Positions 17,155 to 26,182 of a stretch of 64,000 bases of DNA are shown piece by piece; positions within the stretch are counted from its first letter, which is position 1, and each line of letters opens with the position of its first letter. Made by a program: the position numbers and the translations under genes. Location: positions 368,541 through 432,540 of the forward strand of contig NZ_MRDM01000010.1 in assembly GCF_002008165.1 (NCBI RefSeq), in the 5' to 3' direction. Below the pieces are notes generated by a model, which saw only the letters and a program-made list of their open reading frames with translations, did not search any database and was not told the origin of the DNA. The stretch comes from Rhizobium laguerreae. GTDB lineage: Bacteria > Pseudomonadota > Alphaproteobacteria > Rhizobiales > Rhizobiaceae.

Positions 17155-18741
17155 TCAGACCGCTGCCGGCTCGTGACGGGTTAGCCGTTCCTCGATGCGC
17201 TCCAGCGAGCCGAGGGCGAAGAAATCGTCGAAGGAGGCGATCGGAACCTGCTCGGTCAGCTTCGTAACGAAGTCGTCCGAACCAAGTTCCTCCTCGATCG
17301 CCTCCACCTCGGCCGAAAGCGGCCGGTCGACGATATAGAAATCCGCATGTTTGCGCACGACATCGTAGAGCATGCCCGCGACGCCCTTCGGTTCGTCGCC
17401 GAGAATGTCGATCGCCTGGGCAGACAGCAGCGCCTCGAGCGCCGCAAGGCGCTTCAGTGCTTGCATCTGCCGTTCGAAGCGCTCGATGACGAGCGGCAGG
17501 AAGGCTGCCTCGTCCTCCAGCCCGGCTGCGACGACCAGCGACTGGGCCGACACGGGATTGGACATCGACAGCACGCGCGAGAAAATCTCGCCGGCAAGTT
17601 TGATGATCGGCCCGAAACCGGTGGCGATCCGCCCCGGCGGCACGAGGTTGACCGGCAGGTCGCGCCGTTGGCCGTTGCCGAGAATGACGCAGCGGTTGAA
17701 GGCGTTGCGCGCCGCATGCGCCATGCAGAGTGCTGCCGATTCGAGCAGGATCGTCACATCGAGCGGAAGCGAACCCCCGGACGTCATCACCCGGCCTTCG
17801 ACGACGACGGGATTGTCGTCCGAGCGGCCGGTGGCGGCAAGGATCTTATGGCCGGTCGATAAGAGGTTCTCGATCACCGCGCCGAACACCTGCGCGATCA
17901 TGCGCAGGCTGAGCGGATCCTGCACATGTGTTGCGACGGGCCAGTTCCATTCGTCGGAGGCATTGCAGAGCCAGGCGCCGATCAGCGCCTCGCGCGCCGT
18001 TCCGACATGCCTGACCGCCTTCCACGGGTCGCGGGAAGCGCCGAGCGCGCCAGCGGCCATCATCGCCGTCGCCAGCAGGATGCGGATCGAGGCCGCAGCA
18101 TTGCGTGTCGTTTCCGCTGCCGAGGCAAAGCTCACCGCATTGATGCTGAGCGAGGCAAGGCTGTCGCGCGGCGCCATCCGCACCGGTTCCAGCCCGGCCG
18201 CCCGGAAAGCCTCGGCCGCCTGCATCCGGTTGCCGCGATAGATCGCTTCGCCGACCCCCGTCAGCACCGCGCCGATCTGTCCCATCAGACCGATATCGGC
18301 ACAGCCGATCGAGCCGGTGCGGCGCACGACCGGGATCAGATCGGCCTCGAGCATCGTCATATAGGCCTGGATCAGCTCCGGCGTGCAGCCGACCTGGCCG
18401 GTCAGCGCCGTGTTGATACGGATCGCCATGGCATTGCGCACGACATTGCAGGAAAAGGGGGTGCCGGTGCCGAAATGATGGGCACGCACCAGGCCGAGAT
18501 TGAAAGTGTCGAGTTCGTCGGCCGACCACTCCACATCCTTCATGGCGCCCACGCCTGTCGTTGAGCCGTAGACGGGCATGCCGGAGGCGATCGCGTCCTC
18601 GACGACCTCGCGGGCGATCGCGATGCGGGCCATGCCCGTCGCCGAAGCCGAAATCGCAGCCTTGCCCGCCCCGATCGTCACCATCTCGGCAAAACCGAGC
18701 GGCCGTCCGGAAAGTTCGATGCCAGGGCGTTCGTGCTTCAT
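17155..18741 (-). CDS. HAL/PAL-superfamily lyase without the MIO triad, ergothionase-like
   Basis: A 528-residue member of the histidine/phenylalanine ammonia-lyase superfamily and the first gene of the operon. The catalytic Tyr loop is YGSTTGVG (58-65), as YG-NTGFG in HAL, and NLGLVRAHHFGTGTPF follows. At the place where HAL has GSISASGDL, whose Ala-Ser-Gly cyclises to the MIO cofactor, this protein reads GSIGCADIGL (143-152). MIO therefore cannot form in the normal way, so deamination of a free amino acid is unlikely. Ergothionase, a relative that eliminates trimethylamine, has a good leaving group and does not need MIO. The later part keeps the family segments SLASLSINAVSFASAAETTR and SGGSLPLDVTILLESAALCM. 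The true substrate (ergothioneine, its S-methyl form, or another betaine) is open. Confidence 0.78.
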   Translation of the reverse strand: MKHERPGIELSGRPLGFAEMVTIGAGKAAISASATGMARIAIAREVVEDAIASGMPVYGSTTGVGAMKDVEWSADELDTFNLGLVRAHHFGTGTPFSCNVVRNAMAIRINTALTGQVGCTPELIQAYMTMLEADLIPVVRRTGSIGCADIGLMGQIGAVLTGVGEAIYRGNRMQAAEAFRAAGLEPVRMAPRDSLASLSINAVSFASAAETTRNAAASIRILLATAMMAAGALGASRDPWKAVRHVGTAREALIGAWLCNASDEWNWPVATHVQDPLSLRMIAQVFGAVIENLLSTGHKILAATGRSDDNPVVVEGRVMTSGGSLPLDVTILLESAALCMAHAARNAFNRCVILGNGQRRDLPVNLVPPGRIATGFGPIIKLAGEIFSRVLSMSNPVSAQSLVVAAGLEDEAAFLPLVIERFERQMQALKRLAALEALLSAQAIDILGDEPKGVAGMLYDVVRKHADFYIVDRPLSAEVEAIEEELGSDDFVTKLTEQVPIASFDDFFALGSLERIEERLTRHEPAAV

Positions 18742-18755
18742 GTGCCTATCTCCCT

Positions 18756-18816
18756 AAAACAGGATTCAGAGCATGATGTCGCCCGAAAACCGCTCACATT
18801 TTTCGGCATCATGCTC
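18756..18816. repeat. Partial RIME-type intergenic repeat
   Basis: AACAGGATTC is followed by GAGCATGATG ... CATCATGCTC (18769-18816) with inner CCGAAAA/TTTTCGG arms. This is the second palindrome of the composite element seen complete at 46707 and 51528, here with only a remnant of the first palindrome. It lies just upstream of the lyase gene, between it and the end of ubiB. Confidence 0.7.
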
Positions 18817-18892
18817 GGAACGCGAGACTAAGCGAGCCATCCGTCACATGGGATATCCCAAATGCCGAACACAGCATGTTTTTGGCAGGCGG

Positions 18893-20467
18893 TCAGCTCA
18901 GCATCCAGGCAATGTAGAGAAGCGTCAAGGCGATGACCCATAAGGCGATTTTGGCCGAGCGGTTGTGCCGCGCTTCGGCCTTGCCGATCGCTTCCGCCGT
19001 CTCAGCGTCGAAACGTAAGCCGTGCTCGCTCATATGCAGCAGCTGGTGGTGGAATTTTTCGGTTTTTGCCGCGATTTCCGGCACGGCTTCGGCGAGCTTG
19101 ACCGCCGCCTTCAGCCCGTCCTTGAGATCGGTGGCGATCCGCTTCGGACCGAGATTGGTGCGGATCCAGTCGCCGACGACAGGCTCGGAGGCCTTCCACA
19201 TATTGAAGCGTGGATTGAGCATGCGCGACACGCCTTCGACCACGACCATGGTCTTCTGCAGCATCACCAGCTCGGGCCGTGTCGCCATGTCGAAGAGTTC
19301 GGTCACTTCGAACAGCAGCGTCAGCAGCTTGCCCATCGAGATCGTCTCGGCCGGCTGTCCATGGATCGGCTCGCCGATCGCCCGGATCGCCTGGGCGAAG
19401 CTTTCAACATTGTGGTGGCCGGGCACATAGCCGGCCTCGAAATGTACCTCGGCGACGCGGATATAGTCGCGGGTGATGAAACCATAGAGGATTTCGGCGA
19501 GGAACCGCCGCTCCTTCTTGCCCAGCCGCCCGACGATGCCCATGTCGACGGCGACGATCATGCCGCCCGCATCGACGAAGAGATTGCCCGGATGCATGTC
19601 GGCATGGAAGAAGCCGTCGCGCAGCGTGTGGCGCAGGAACGACTGGATCAGCGTATCGGCAAGCAGGTTGAGGTCGTGGCCCGCCGCGCGCAGGCCCTCG
19701 ACATCGGACATCCGCGTGCCGTCGATCCACTCCATGGTGATGACGTCGCGCCCGGTGCGTTCCCAGTCGACCTTCGGCACGCGAAAGCCGGGATCCCGTT
19801 CGGTATTCTCGGCGATCTCGGAAAGGGCGGCCGCCTCCAGGCGAAGATCCATCTCCACCTTGGTCGTCTGCTCCAGCGTCTTCGTCACCTCGACCGGCCG
19901 CAGCCGCCGGCTGGACGGCAGGAAACGCTCCTGCATATGGGCAACGAGATACATCGCCTCGATGTCATGGGCAAAGCGCTGGCGTACGCCGGGCCGCACG
20001 ATCTTGACGGCGACCTTCTTCCGGCCCTCGGCGCTATCGACCTCGGCCGGATGCACCTGCGCGATCGAGGCGGCGGCGATCGGATCACCGAAGCTCGCAT
20101 AGAGCTCGCTGATCGGCCGTCCGAGCGAGCCTTCGATATTGGCCTTGGCGGCGGCCGAGGGAAAGAAGGCCATCCGGTCCTGAAGCTGCGACAGGTCGTT
20201 GGCGAATTCGACGCCGACGACATCCGGCCGCGTCGCCAGGAACTGCCCGATCTTCACATAGGAGGGACCGAGCCGCTCGACGGCCTGGGCCAACCGGTCG
20301 CTGCGCTTCTGGTGCCGCGCCTTGCTTCGCTCGAAAATCGTGACGAAGGATTTGGCGAGCGCGACCGGAGGCGGCAGCCCTTCGGAAGGAAGGGCTGACA
20401 CGACACCCTCACGCACGAGCACCCAGCCGACGCGCCAAAGGCGGAAATAGGCGCCGAAAGTGCTCAT
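18893..20467 (-). CDS. ubiB: Ubiquinone biosynthesis atypical kinase/ATPase UbiB
   Basis: A 524-residue ABC1/ADCK-family protein required for coenzyme Q synthesis. Family features are the LGPSYVKIGQFLATRPDVVG motif near residue 70 (KxGQ), the Ala-rich nucleotide loop FGDPIAAASIAQVHPAEV, the ion pair Lys in VAVKIVRPGV, the catalytic FHADMHPGNLFV, and VAVDMGIVGRL as the DFG counterpart. A single C-terminal membrane segment (ALWVIALTLLYIAWML) anchors it. It follows ubiE on the same strand, 68 bases downstream, forming a ubiquinone pair. Confidence 0.95.
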   Translation of the reverse strand: MSTFGAYFRLWRVGWVLVREGVVSALPSEGLPPPVALAKSFVTIFERSKARHQKRSDRLAQAVERLGPSYVKIGQFLATRPDVVGVEFANDLSQLQDRMAFFPSAAAKANIEGSLGRPISELYASFGDPIAAASIAQVHPAEVDSAEGRKKVAVKIVRPGVRQRFAHDIEAMYLVAHMQERFLPSSRRLRPVEVTKTLEQTTKVEMDLRLEAAALSEIAENTERDPGFRVPKVDWERTGRDVITMEWIDGTRMSDVEGLRAAGHDLNLLADTLIQSFLRHTLRDGFFHADMHPGNLFVDAGGMIVAVDMGIVGRLGKKERRFLAEILYGFITRDYIRVAEVHFEAGYVPGHHNVESFAQAIRAIGEPIHGQPAETISMGKLLTLLFEVTELFDMATRPELVMLQKTMVVVEGVSRMLNPRFNMWKASEPVVGDWIRTNLGPKRIATDLKDGLKAAVKLAEAVPEIAAKTEKFHHQLLHMSEHGLRFDAETAEAIGKAEARHNRSAKIALWVIALTLLYIAWMLS

Positions 20468-20535
20468 GCAGGCTGGCCTGCTTGCGAAGGGGCCACGGAC
20501 AGGAATGAAGGAAAGCGTGTAGCCTGCATCATCCC

Positions 20536-21312
20536 TCAGAGCTTCCAGCCGGAATGGAGTGCGGCGATGCCGCCGGTATAATTGGTGTAGGTGACGCGTG
20601 AGAAGCCAGCCTGGCGGATCATCGCCGCGAAATTCTCCTGGTTCGGGAATTTGCGGATCGATTCCACCAGATATTGGTAGGGTTCGGCATCGCCGGTGAT
20701 CGCCTTGCCGAATTGCGGAATGGCGTTGAACGACCAGGCGTCGTAGATCCTGTCGAGAAGCGGCATATCGACTTCGGAAAATTCCAGCACCAGCAGCCGC
20801 CCGCCACGCTTCAAGACGCGATAGGCCTCAGACAGCGCGACATCGATCCTCGGCACGTTGCGGATGCCGAAGGCGATCGTATAGGCGTCGAAGCTGCCTG
20901 CCTCGAAAGGCAGTTCCTCGGCATTCGCCTCGATGAAGGTGAGATTGCCCGAAAGCTTCCTCTTTTCCGCCCGCTCGGCGCCGACGCCGAGCATCGAACC
21001 GTTGATGTCGAGCACCGTGGCATGCGCCTGTCTGCCCGACGCCTCGACGATGCGGAAGGCGATATCACCCGTGCCGCCGGCAACGTCGAGTACCTTGTAG
21101 CCAGGCTCCTTGCGCGGGTTCAGCGCCGAGATCATCGCATCCTTCCAGGCGCGGTGCATGCCCATCGACATAACGTCGTTCATGATGTCGTAGCGCTTGG
21201 CGACCTTGTGGAACACCTGGTTGACCAGGCCCTGCTTCTGGCCGTCGGGCACCTCGCGGAAGCCGTAGGAGGTCTCCATGCCGCCATCGGCGGAAGTGCG
21301 GCTTTCTGACAT
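20536..21312 (-). CDS. ubiE: Ubiquinone/menaquinone C-methyltransferase UbiE
   Basis: A 258-residue SAM-dependent methyltransferase acting on the demethoxy-benzoquinol intermediate of ubiquinone. Signatures are [19 protein letters not shown], the SAM loop [15 protein letters not shown] (about 77-91), and the C-terminal [20 protein letters not shown] and [13 protein letters not shown]. The frame continues 36 codons upstream; the ATG at 21312 was chosen because GGAACGGAGCAG precedes it and conserved sequence starts soon after. It is divergent from mutM. Confidence 0.95.
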   Translation of the reverse strand: MSESRTSADGGMETSYGFREVPDGQKQGLVNQVFHKVAKRYDIMNDVMSMGMHRAWKDAMISALNPRKEPGYKVLDVAGGTGDIAFRIVEASGRQAHATVLDINGSMLGVGAERAEKRKLSGNLTFIEANAEELPFEAGSFDAYTIAFGIRNVPRIDVALSEAYRVLKRGGRLLVLEFSEVDMPLLDRIYDAWSFNAIPQFGKAITGDAEPYQYLVESIRKFPNQENFAAMIRQAGFSRVTYTNYTGGIAALHSGWKL

Positions 21313-21461
21313 CAGACTGCTCCGTTCCTGACGATTCGGGCGCGACGGCCATAGCGAAAGACCGCGCGCGACGTTATCTATGGGCCGCGTTTTCCGCGGC
21401 ACACTGGCGCTATAGCGCACATCGTCGTCGGTTGAAACACGTTACAGATAGATGGGTTAAG

Positions 21462-22352
21462 ATGCCGGAATTGCCAGAAGTCGAAACGGTGAAACGCGGC
21501 CTGACGCCGGCGATGGAGGGCACGCGCGTCACCAGGCTGGAGCTGCGCCGCGGCGATCTGCGCTTCCCCTTTCCCGACGCTTTCGCGGACAGGGTTTCCG
21601 GCCGCACCATCGTCGGCCTTGGCCGCCGCGCCAAATATCTGCTGGTCGATCTCGACGACGGCAACACGCTGATTTCGCATCTCGGCATGTCCGGTTCGTT
21701 TCGCATCGAGGAGGGGGCCGCCTCCGGCGTGCCGGGCGAATTTCACCATGCCCGCTCGAAGGACGAGAAGCACGATCATGTCATCTTCCATCTGCAAGCG
21801 GCAAGCGGCCCCCGCCGCGTCGTCTATAACGATCCGCGCCGTTTCGGCTTCATGGATATGGTGGGACGTGCCGATCTCGCCGCCCATCCCTTCTTCCGCG
21901 ATCTCGGCCCGGAGCCGACGGGAAACGAGCTCAGCGCCGCCTATCTGGCCGAACGCTTCCGGGACAAGGCGCAGCCGCTGAAGAGTGCGCTGCTTGACCA
22001 GAAGAACATTGCCGGTCTCGGCAATATATATGTCTGCGAGGCGCTGTGGCGCTCACATCTTTCGCCGATCCGCGCCGCCGGTACGCTTGTGACGGCGACT
22101 GGCCGGCCGAAGGCGCAGCTCGACCTGCTCGTCGCCTCGATCCGCGACGTCATCGCCGATGCGATCGCCGCCGGCGGATCATCGCTGCGCGACCACATCC
22201 AGACCGACGGATCGCTCGGCTATTTCCAACATTCCTTCTCCGCTTATGATCGCGAAAGTCAGGCTTGCCGCACGCCCGGCTGCGGCGGTACGGTCGCCCG
22301 CATCGCCCAGGCGGGTCGCTCCACCTTCTATTGCGCCACCTGCCAGAAGTAA
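21462..22352 (+). CDS. mutM: Formamidopyrimidine-DNA glycosylase
   Basis: A 296-residue base-excision repair enzyme that removes 8-oxoguanine and formamidopyrimidines and cuts the AP site. The start at 21462 is fixed by biology: after Met removal Pro is the catalytic nucleophile and Glu follows ([10 protein letters not shown]). Lys57-type residue lies in [11 protein letters not shown], the helix-two-turn-helix in [19 protein letters not shown], and the C-terminal zinc finger is [10 protein letters not shown] then YCATCQK. The next gene (enoyl-CoA hydratase) starts 39 bases downstream. Confidence 0.96.
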   Translation: MPELPEVETVKRGLTPAMEGTRVTRLELRRGDLRFPFPDAFADRVSGRTIVGLGRRAKYLLVDLDDGNTLISHLGMSGSFRIEEGAASGVPGEFHHARSKDEKHDHVIFHLQAASGPRRVVYNDPRRFGFMDMVGRADLAAHPFFRDLGPEPTGNELSAAYLAERFRDKAQPLKSALLDQKNIAGLGNIYVCEALWRSHLSPIRAAGTLVTATGRPKAQLDLLVASIRDVIADAIAAGGSSLRDHIQTDGSLGYFQHSFSAYDRESQACRTPGCGGTVARIAQAGRSTFYCATCQK

Positions 22353-22391
22353 GCTTGCCAGACGTTAAGAGTGAGAAACCGGGAGAACAGC

Positions 22392-23165
22392 ATGGCCTAT
22401 GAGACCCTGATCGTCGAAACCCGAGGCAATGTCGGCCTCGTCACGCTGAACCGCCCGCAGGCGCTAAACGCGCTGAATTCCACCGTCCTGAAGGAACTGA
22501 AAGAGGCCTATGCCGCCTTCCACGCCGACGAGACGGTCGGGGCGATCGTGCTGACCGGTTCCGAGCGCGCCTTTGCTGCCGGCGCCGATATCAAGGAGAT
22601 GCAGCCGCTTGAGTTCGCCGATATCTATAAGAGTGATTTCATCAGCGGCTGGGATGAAGTCGCCAAGGCACGCAAGCCGGTGATCGCTGCCGTCAGCGGT
22701 TTTGCGCTCGGCGGCGGCTGTGAGCTCGCCATGATGTGCGATTTCGTCATCGCCTCGGAGACGGCGAAGTTCGGCCAGCCGGAAATCACCCTAGGTGTCA
22801 TTCCCGGCATGGGCGGCTCGCAGCGGCTGACGCGCGCCGTCGGCAAGGCGAAGGCAATGGATCTCATCCTGACCGGCCGCATGATGGATGCGGCGGAAGC
22901 CGAACGATCGGGACTCGTTTCGCGTGTGGTGGCGCCCGAGCGTCTCATCGACGAGGCGTTGGCGGCGGCCGAAAAGATCGCTTCGCTTTCGCGCCCCTCG
23001 GTGATGATGGCCAAGGAGGCGGTCAACCGCGCATTCGAGACCACGCTGGAGGAGGGCTTGCGTTTCGAGCGCCGCCTGTTTCACAGTCTCTTTGCCACGG
23101 ACGACCAGAAAGAAGGCATGGCGGCCTTCGTCGAGAAGCGCAAACCTGCTTTTACGCACCGTTGA
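22392..23165 (+). CDS. Enoyl-CoA hydratase
   Basis: A 257-residue crotonase-family protein. The oxyanion-hole segments are [11 protein letters not shown] (near 65) and [15 protein letters not shown] (about 103-117); the two catalytic Glu positions of enoyl-CoA hydratases are both present (the Glu in CELAMMCD and the Glu in [16 protein letters not shown]), so fatty-acid beta-oxidation type hydration of trans-2-enoyl-CoA is likely. The C-terminus ([16 protein letters not shown]) is standard. The ATG at 22392 follows GGGAGAACAGC. It probably shares a transcript with mutM. Confidence 0.92.
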   Translation: MAYETLIVETRGNVGLVTLNRPQALNALNSTVLKELKEAYAAFHADETVGAIVLTGSERAFAAGADIKEMQPLEFADIYKSDFISGWDEVAKARKPVIAAVSGFALGGGCELAMMCDFVIASETAKFGQPEITLGVIPGMGGSQRLTRAVGKAKAMDLILTGRMMDAAEAERSGLVSRVVAPERLIDEALAAAEKIASLSRPSVMMAKEAVNRAFETTLEEGLRFERRLFHSLFATDDQKEGMAAFVEKRKPAFTHR

Positions 23166-23208
23166 ATGCTTTTAGGCGCTTGCCGGTGGTAAAGCTTGAA
23201 AATCCGCG

Positions 23209-23237
23209 TTGACGTGGGCCGGCTTTAGAGTTATATG
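23209..23237 (+). promoter_or_regulatory. Probable housekeeping promoter of rpsT
   Basis: TTGACG (23209-23214) and TATATG (23232-23237) are separated by 17 bases, close to the rhizobial sigma-70 consensus CTTGAC-N17-CTATAT. It lies about 120 bases before the rpsT start, giving a leader of roughly 110 bases. Confidence 0.65.
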
Positions 23238-23357
23238 CCCGCCCACGGTTCGGAAAGCCGGTTTGGTTTTCCGCGATTGCTCCCGCATTGCTGGATTTTG
23301 TGGCCGCAGGGCCCGCGGTAATGGCGGAGTTTGTTCGAATTCTTGAGAGAGGCATCC

Positions 23358-23636
23358 ATGGCCAATACAACTTCGGCGAAAAAAGCGACCCGCAAGATCG
23401 CCCGCCGTACCGACGTCAATAAGGCTCGTCGCTCGCGCGTTCGTACTTTCGTTCGCCAGGTCGAAGAGGCCATCGCCTCCGGTGACGCCGCCAAGGCGAA
23501 GGAAGCTTTCCTGGCGGCTCAGCCCGAGCTTGCCCGCGCTGCCAGCAAGGGTGTGCTGCATTCCAACACGGCATCTCGCAAGGTCTCGCGCCTGGCCGCT
23601 CGTGTGAAGGCTCTTTCGGCCACCACGACCGCGTAA
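23358..23636 (+). CDS. rpsT: 30S ribosomal protein S20
   Basis: A small, very basic protein of 92 residues: [20 protein letters not shown], then [18 protein letters not shown], and the C-terminal [20 protein letters not shown], all typical of S20, which binds the 16S 5' domain in the small subunit. The ATG at 23358 was chosen over an in-frame one nine codons upstream because MANT is the family start and GAGAGAGG precedes it. It has its own promoter and a strong terminator. Confidence 0.97.
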   Translation: MANTTSAKKATRKIARRTDVNKARRSRVRTFVRQVEEAIASGDAAKAKEAFLAAQPELARAASKGVLHSNTASRKVSRLAARVKALSATTTA

Positions 23637-23666
23637 TCTTCCGTTAACGACTTCTTCTTTATGATT

Positions 23667-23692
23667 AGCCCGGTAATTTTACCGGGCTTTTT
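23667..23692 (+). terminator. Rho-independent terminator of rpsT
   Basis: AGCCCGGTAA-tt-TTACCGGGCT is a perfect 10-base stem followed by TTTTT, 30 bases after the rpsT stop. Confidence 0.9.
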
Positions 23693-24494
23693 CGATTCAA
23701 CCGATCAGCCCCTGCATGGTTAATCTCAAGACTGTTTCGTGTCAGCGCCATGACAGGAAAAATTGTTTAAAAACAAAGGCTTGCGCAAGGATGCTTTTGC
23801 ACTGCGCGACTCTGCCCCAAGCTTCCCGGACCACAGGGGAGTCAAGAGGATTTTATTTTTTTTCTTTCAATGCGTGTCAAAATAGCCCGAACGGGGGAAT
23901 CTCTTTGATTCAACTGCGATTCTTTTTTGACGCTGGTGTGACGCCCGAAAAGGGCAGGCGGAGTCAATGGCCGCTTGTTAATTTTGCGTAAAATTCATCG
24001 TTGATATTGCCCTTTGATCCTGCCTAAATGGCTTCCAACAGAGGGCGCGGACATCACCTGCAGAGGCTCGGTTTTAACTGCCACGTCGGCAGGGCGATGA
24101 GCTTGTGCCTTTTGTTACGGAGCCTTGCGCTTCCGTCTTTTCAAGCACTCGACGGATTTGAGCCGTAACGTGGCTGTTACGGAGCGGGGATGTTTTGTGC
24201 CTTCAGTGGCCACACGTTTAAGGCGAGGCCGCCGGAGAAGGTAAAGTAATATTGGGTTCGGGCTGGTCGGCCGAAAACGAGGTTCGATCGCCAGCCTGAC
24301 ACGGAAGGCCGATGAAGGTTGCCGCATGAATGCGGCCCCTGCAACGGAGTTCTGCGTCGGTCCCGTTGAGGGGCCAGTGTTTTGAGTGAACCGGCAGGCG
24401 AGCGGCTCATGAGGATCCGTCAGCCCGCCAAAGCGGGGATTGATCGGGCGGCTGTTTTAGCGGATGCCGCCCGGTGGAATTGAAAGGCGGCATT
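23693..24494. promoter_or_regulatory. Long gene-free region upstream of dnaA with GANTC cluster
   Basis: No convincing gene is seen in these 802 bases. The first third is much more AT-rich than the surroundings and holds six GANTC sites (23694, 23839, 23897, 23907, 23918, 23961), the target of the cell-cycle methylase CcrM in alphaproteobacteria. TTAATTTTGCGTAAA near 23978 is one base from the CtrA pattern TTAA-N7-TTAA. GTTACGGAGC occurs at 24114 and 24176, with an inverted CCGTAAC at 24163. I found no TTATCCACA DnaA boxes. The dnaA promoter should lie here, but I cannot place it with confidence. Confidence 0.5.
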
Positions 24495-26045
24495 ATGCAG
24501 ATGAATACGATGACGACGGGCGGGCTCGACAATGGGGATGCGGCACCGCAGACGTTCGGATCCATTCGCCTCGAAGTGGGCGAAGCAAAGGCGGAAATGA
24601 AGCAGAGCATTTTGTTTGAGCGCGTCAGCGCGCGCTTGAAGGCCCAGGTCGGTCCTGACGTCTATGCCAGCTGGTTTGCCAGACTGAAGCTGCATTCGGT
24701 ATCGAAGAGCGTCGTTCGCCTTTCGGTCCCCACGACCTTCCTGAAGTCGTGGATCAACAATCGTTATCTCGATCTCATCACCGGTCTGTTCCAGGCCGAG
24801 GATCCGGAAATTCTGAAAATCGAAGTCCTGGTGCGCACGGCAACGCGCCACGGCACCAAGGCGCTCGATGAGGCGGTCGCGCCGGAACCAGCCGCCCCCA
24901 CGCAGATGCGCCGCCCGACAAGCGCGCAGCCGGCCGGTCAGGCCGTCCAGCAGGCGGTTTCGGCTGTTGCCGCCGCAAGGCCAGCAAGCTTTGGCTCGCC
25001 GCTCTTCGGTTCGCCGCTCGATAGCCGTTTTACCTTCGACACCTTCGTCGAAGGCAGCTCGAACCGGGTCGCACTTGCGGCTGCTAAGACGATTGCGGAA
25101 GCTGGTCAGGGCGCTGTGCGCTTCAACCCGCTCTTCATTCATTCGACTGTCGGCCTCGGCAAGACCCACCTGCTGCAGGCGGTCGCTAATGCGGCAGTAC
25201 AGAACCCGCGGGCTCTGCGCGTCGTCTATCTGACGGCCGAATATTTCATGTGGCGCTTTGCCACCGCGATCCGCGACAATGATGCGCTGACGCTGAAGGA
25301 TTCGCTGCGCAACATCGACCTCCTGATCATCGACGACATGCAGTTCCTGCAGGGCAAGATGATCCAGCATGAATTCTGCCATCTCCTGAACATGCTGCTC
25401 GACAGCGCCAAGCAGGTCGTCGTTGCAGCCGACCGTGCGCCCTGGGAGCTGGAGTCGCTCGACCCCCGCGTTCGCTCGCGCCTGCAGGGCGGTGTGGCGA
25501 TCGAATTCGATGCGCCGGATTACGAGATGCGTCTCGAAATCCTCAAGCGTCGCCTGGCTGTCGCCCGGCTCGAAGATCCGTCGCTCGATATTCCGGCCGA
25601 ACTGCTCCAGCATGTCGCCCGCAACGTCACGGCCAGCGGCCGCGAACTCGAAGGCGCCTTCAACCAGCTGGTCTTCCGGCGCTCCTTCGAGCCGAACCTG
25701 TCGATCGAACGCGTCGACGAGCTGCTCGCCCATCTGGTCGGCTCCGGCGAGCCCCGCCGTGTGCGCATCGAGGATATCCAGCGCATCGTCGCAAGGCACT
25801 ACAACGTCTCGCGCCAGGAACTGGTGTCGAACCGCCGCACCCGCGTCATCGTCAAGCCGCGCCAGATCGCCATGTATCTGTCGAAGACGCTGACGCCGCG
25901 CTCCTTCCCGGAGATCGGCCGCCGGTTCGGCGGGCGCGATCACACGACCGTTTTGCATGCCGTGCGCAAGATCGAGGAGCTGATTTCGGGAGACACCAAG
26001 CTTTCGCATGAAGTCGAGCTTCTGAAGCGCCTGATCAACGAATAA
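24495..26045 (+). CDS. dnaA: Chromosomal replication initiator protein DnaA
   Basis: About 516 residues. Domain I (helicase/DiaA contact) starts near residue 36 ([20 protein letters not shown]), a variable Ala/Pro-rich linker follows, and the AAA+ domain has Walker [10 protein letters not shown] near residue 220 and Walker [10 protein letters not shown] near 277. Domain IV ends with the DNA-binding signature [20 protein letters not shown]. The ATG at 24495 ([10 protein letters not shown]) follows AAAGGCGG; an ATG-like start seven codons earlier is possible. The protein initiates chromosome replication at oriC, which in this group usually lies elsewhere. It is monocistronic with its own terminator. 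Confidence 0.97.
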   Translation: MQMNTMTTGGLDNGDAAPQTFGSIRLEVGEAKAEMKQSILFERVSARLKAQVGPDVYASWFARLKLHSVSKSVVRLSVPTTFLKSWINNRYLDLITGLFQAEDPEILKIEVLVRTATRHGTKALDEAVAPEPAAPTQMRRPTSAQPAGQAVQQAVSAVAAARPASFGSPLFGSPLDSRFTFDTFVEGSSNRVALAAAKTIAEAGQGAVRFNPLFIHSTVGLGKTHLLQAVANAAVQNPRALRVVYLTAEYFMWRFATAIRDNDALTLKDSLRNIDLLIIDDMQFLQGKMIQHEFCHLLNMLLDSAKQVVVAADRAPWELESLDPRVRSRLQGGVAIEFDAPDYEMRLEILKRRLAVARLEDPSLDIPAELLQHVARNVTASGRELEGAFNQLVFRRSFEPNLSIERVDELLAHLVGSGEPRRVRIEDIQRIVARHYNVSRQELVSNRRTRVIVKPRQIAMYLSKTLTPRSFPEIGRRFGGRDHTTVLHAVRKIEELISGDTKLSHEVELLKRLINE

Positions 26046-26069
26046 TCGCCTAGTTTTTCCGAAAAATCC

Positions 26070-26096
26070 ACGGCCGGAAGTGATTCCGGCCGTTTT
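26070..26096 (+). terminator. Rho-independent terminator of dnaA
   Basis: ACGGCCGGAA-gtga-TTCCGGCCGT is a perfect 10-base stem followed by TTT, 25 bases after the dnaA stop. Confidence 0.9.
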
Positions 26097-26182
26097 CCTT
26101 TATAAGTTTTTTATTCTATACCTCCCGCGCATGACGTGCATGTCAAAGACTGAAGCGCCAAAACGGCGCGTGGGAGGAATGA

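Noticed and set aside
11384..18741. Reading the cluster as an ordinary histidine-utilisation (hut) operon
   Set aside because: hutI and hutG are absent, the lyase lacks the MIO triad, the urocanase homologue lacks the catalytic Cys, and hydantoinase, carbamoylase and DUF917 genes are present instead.
23637..24494. Chromosomal origin next to dnaA
   Set aside because: I found no cluster of TTATCCACA-type DnaA boxes; in alphaproteobacteria the origin is usually not beside dnaA.
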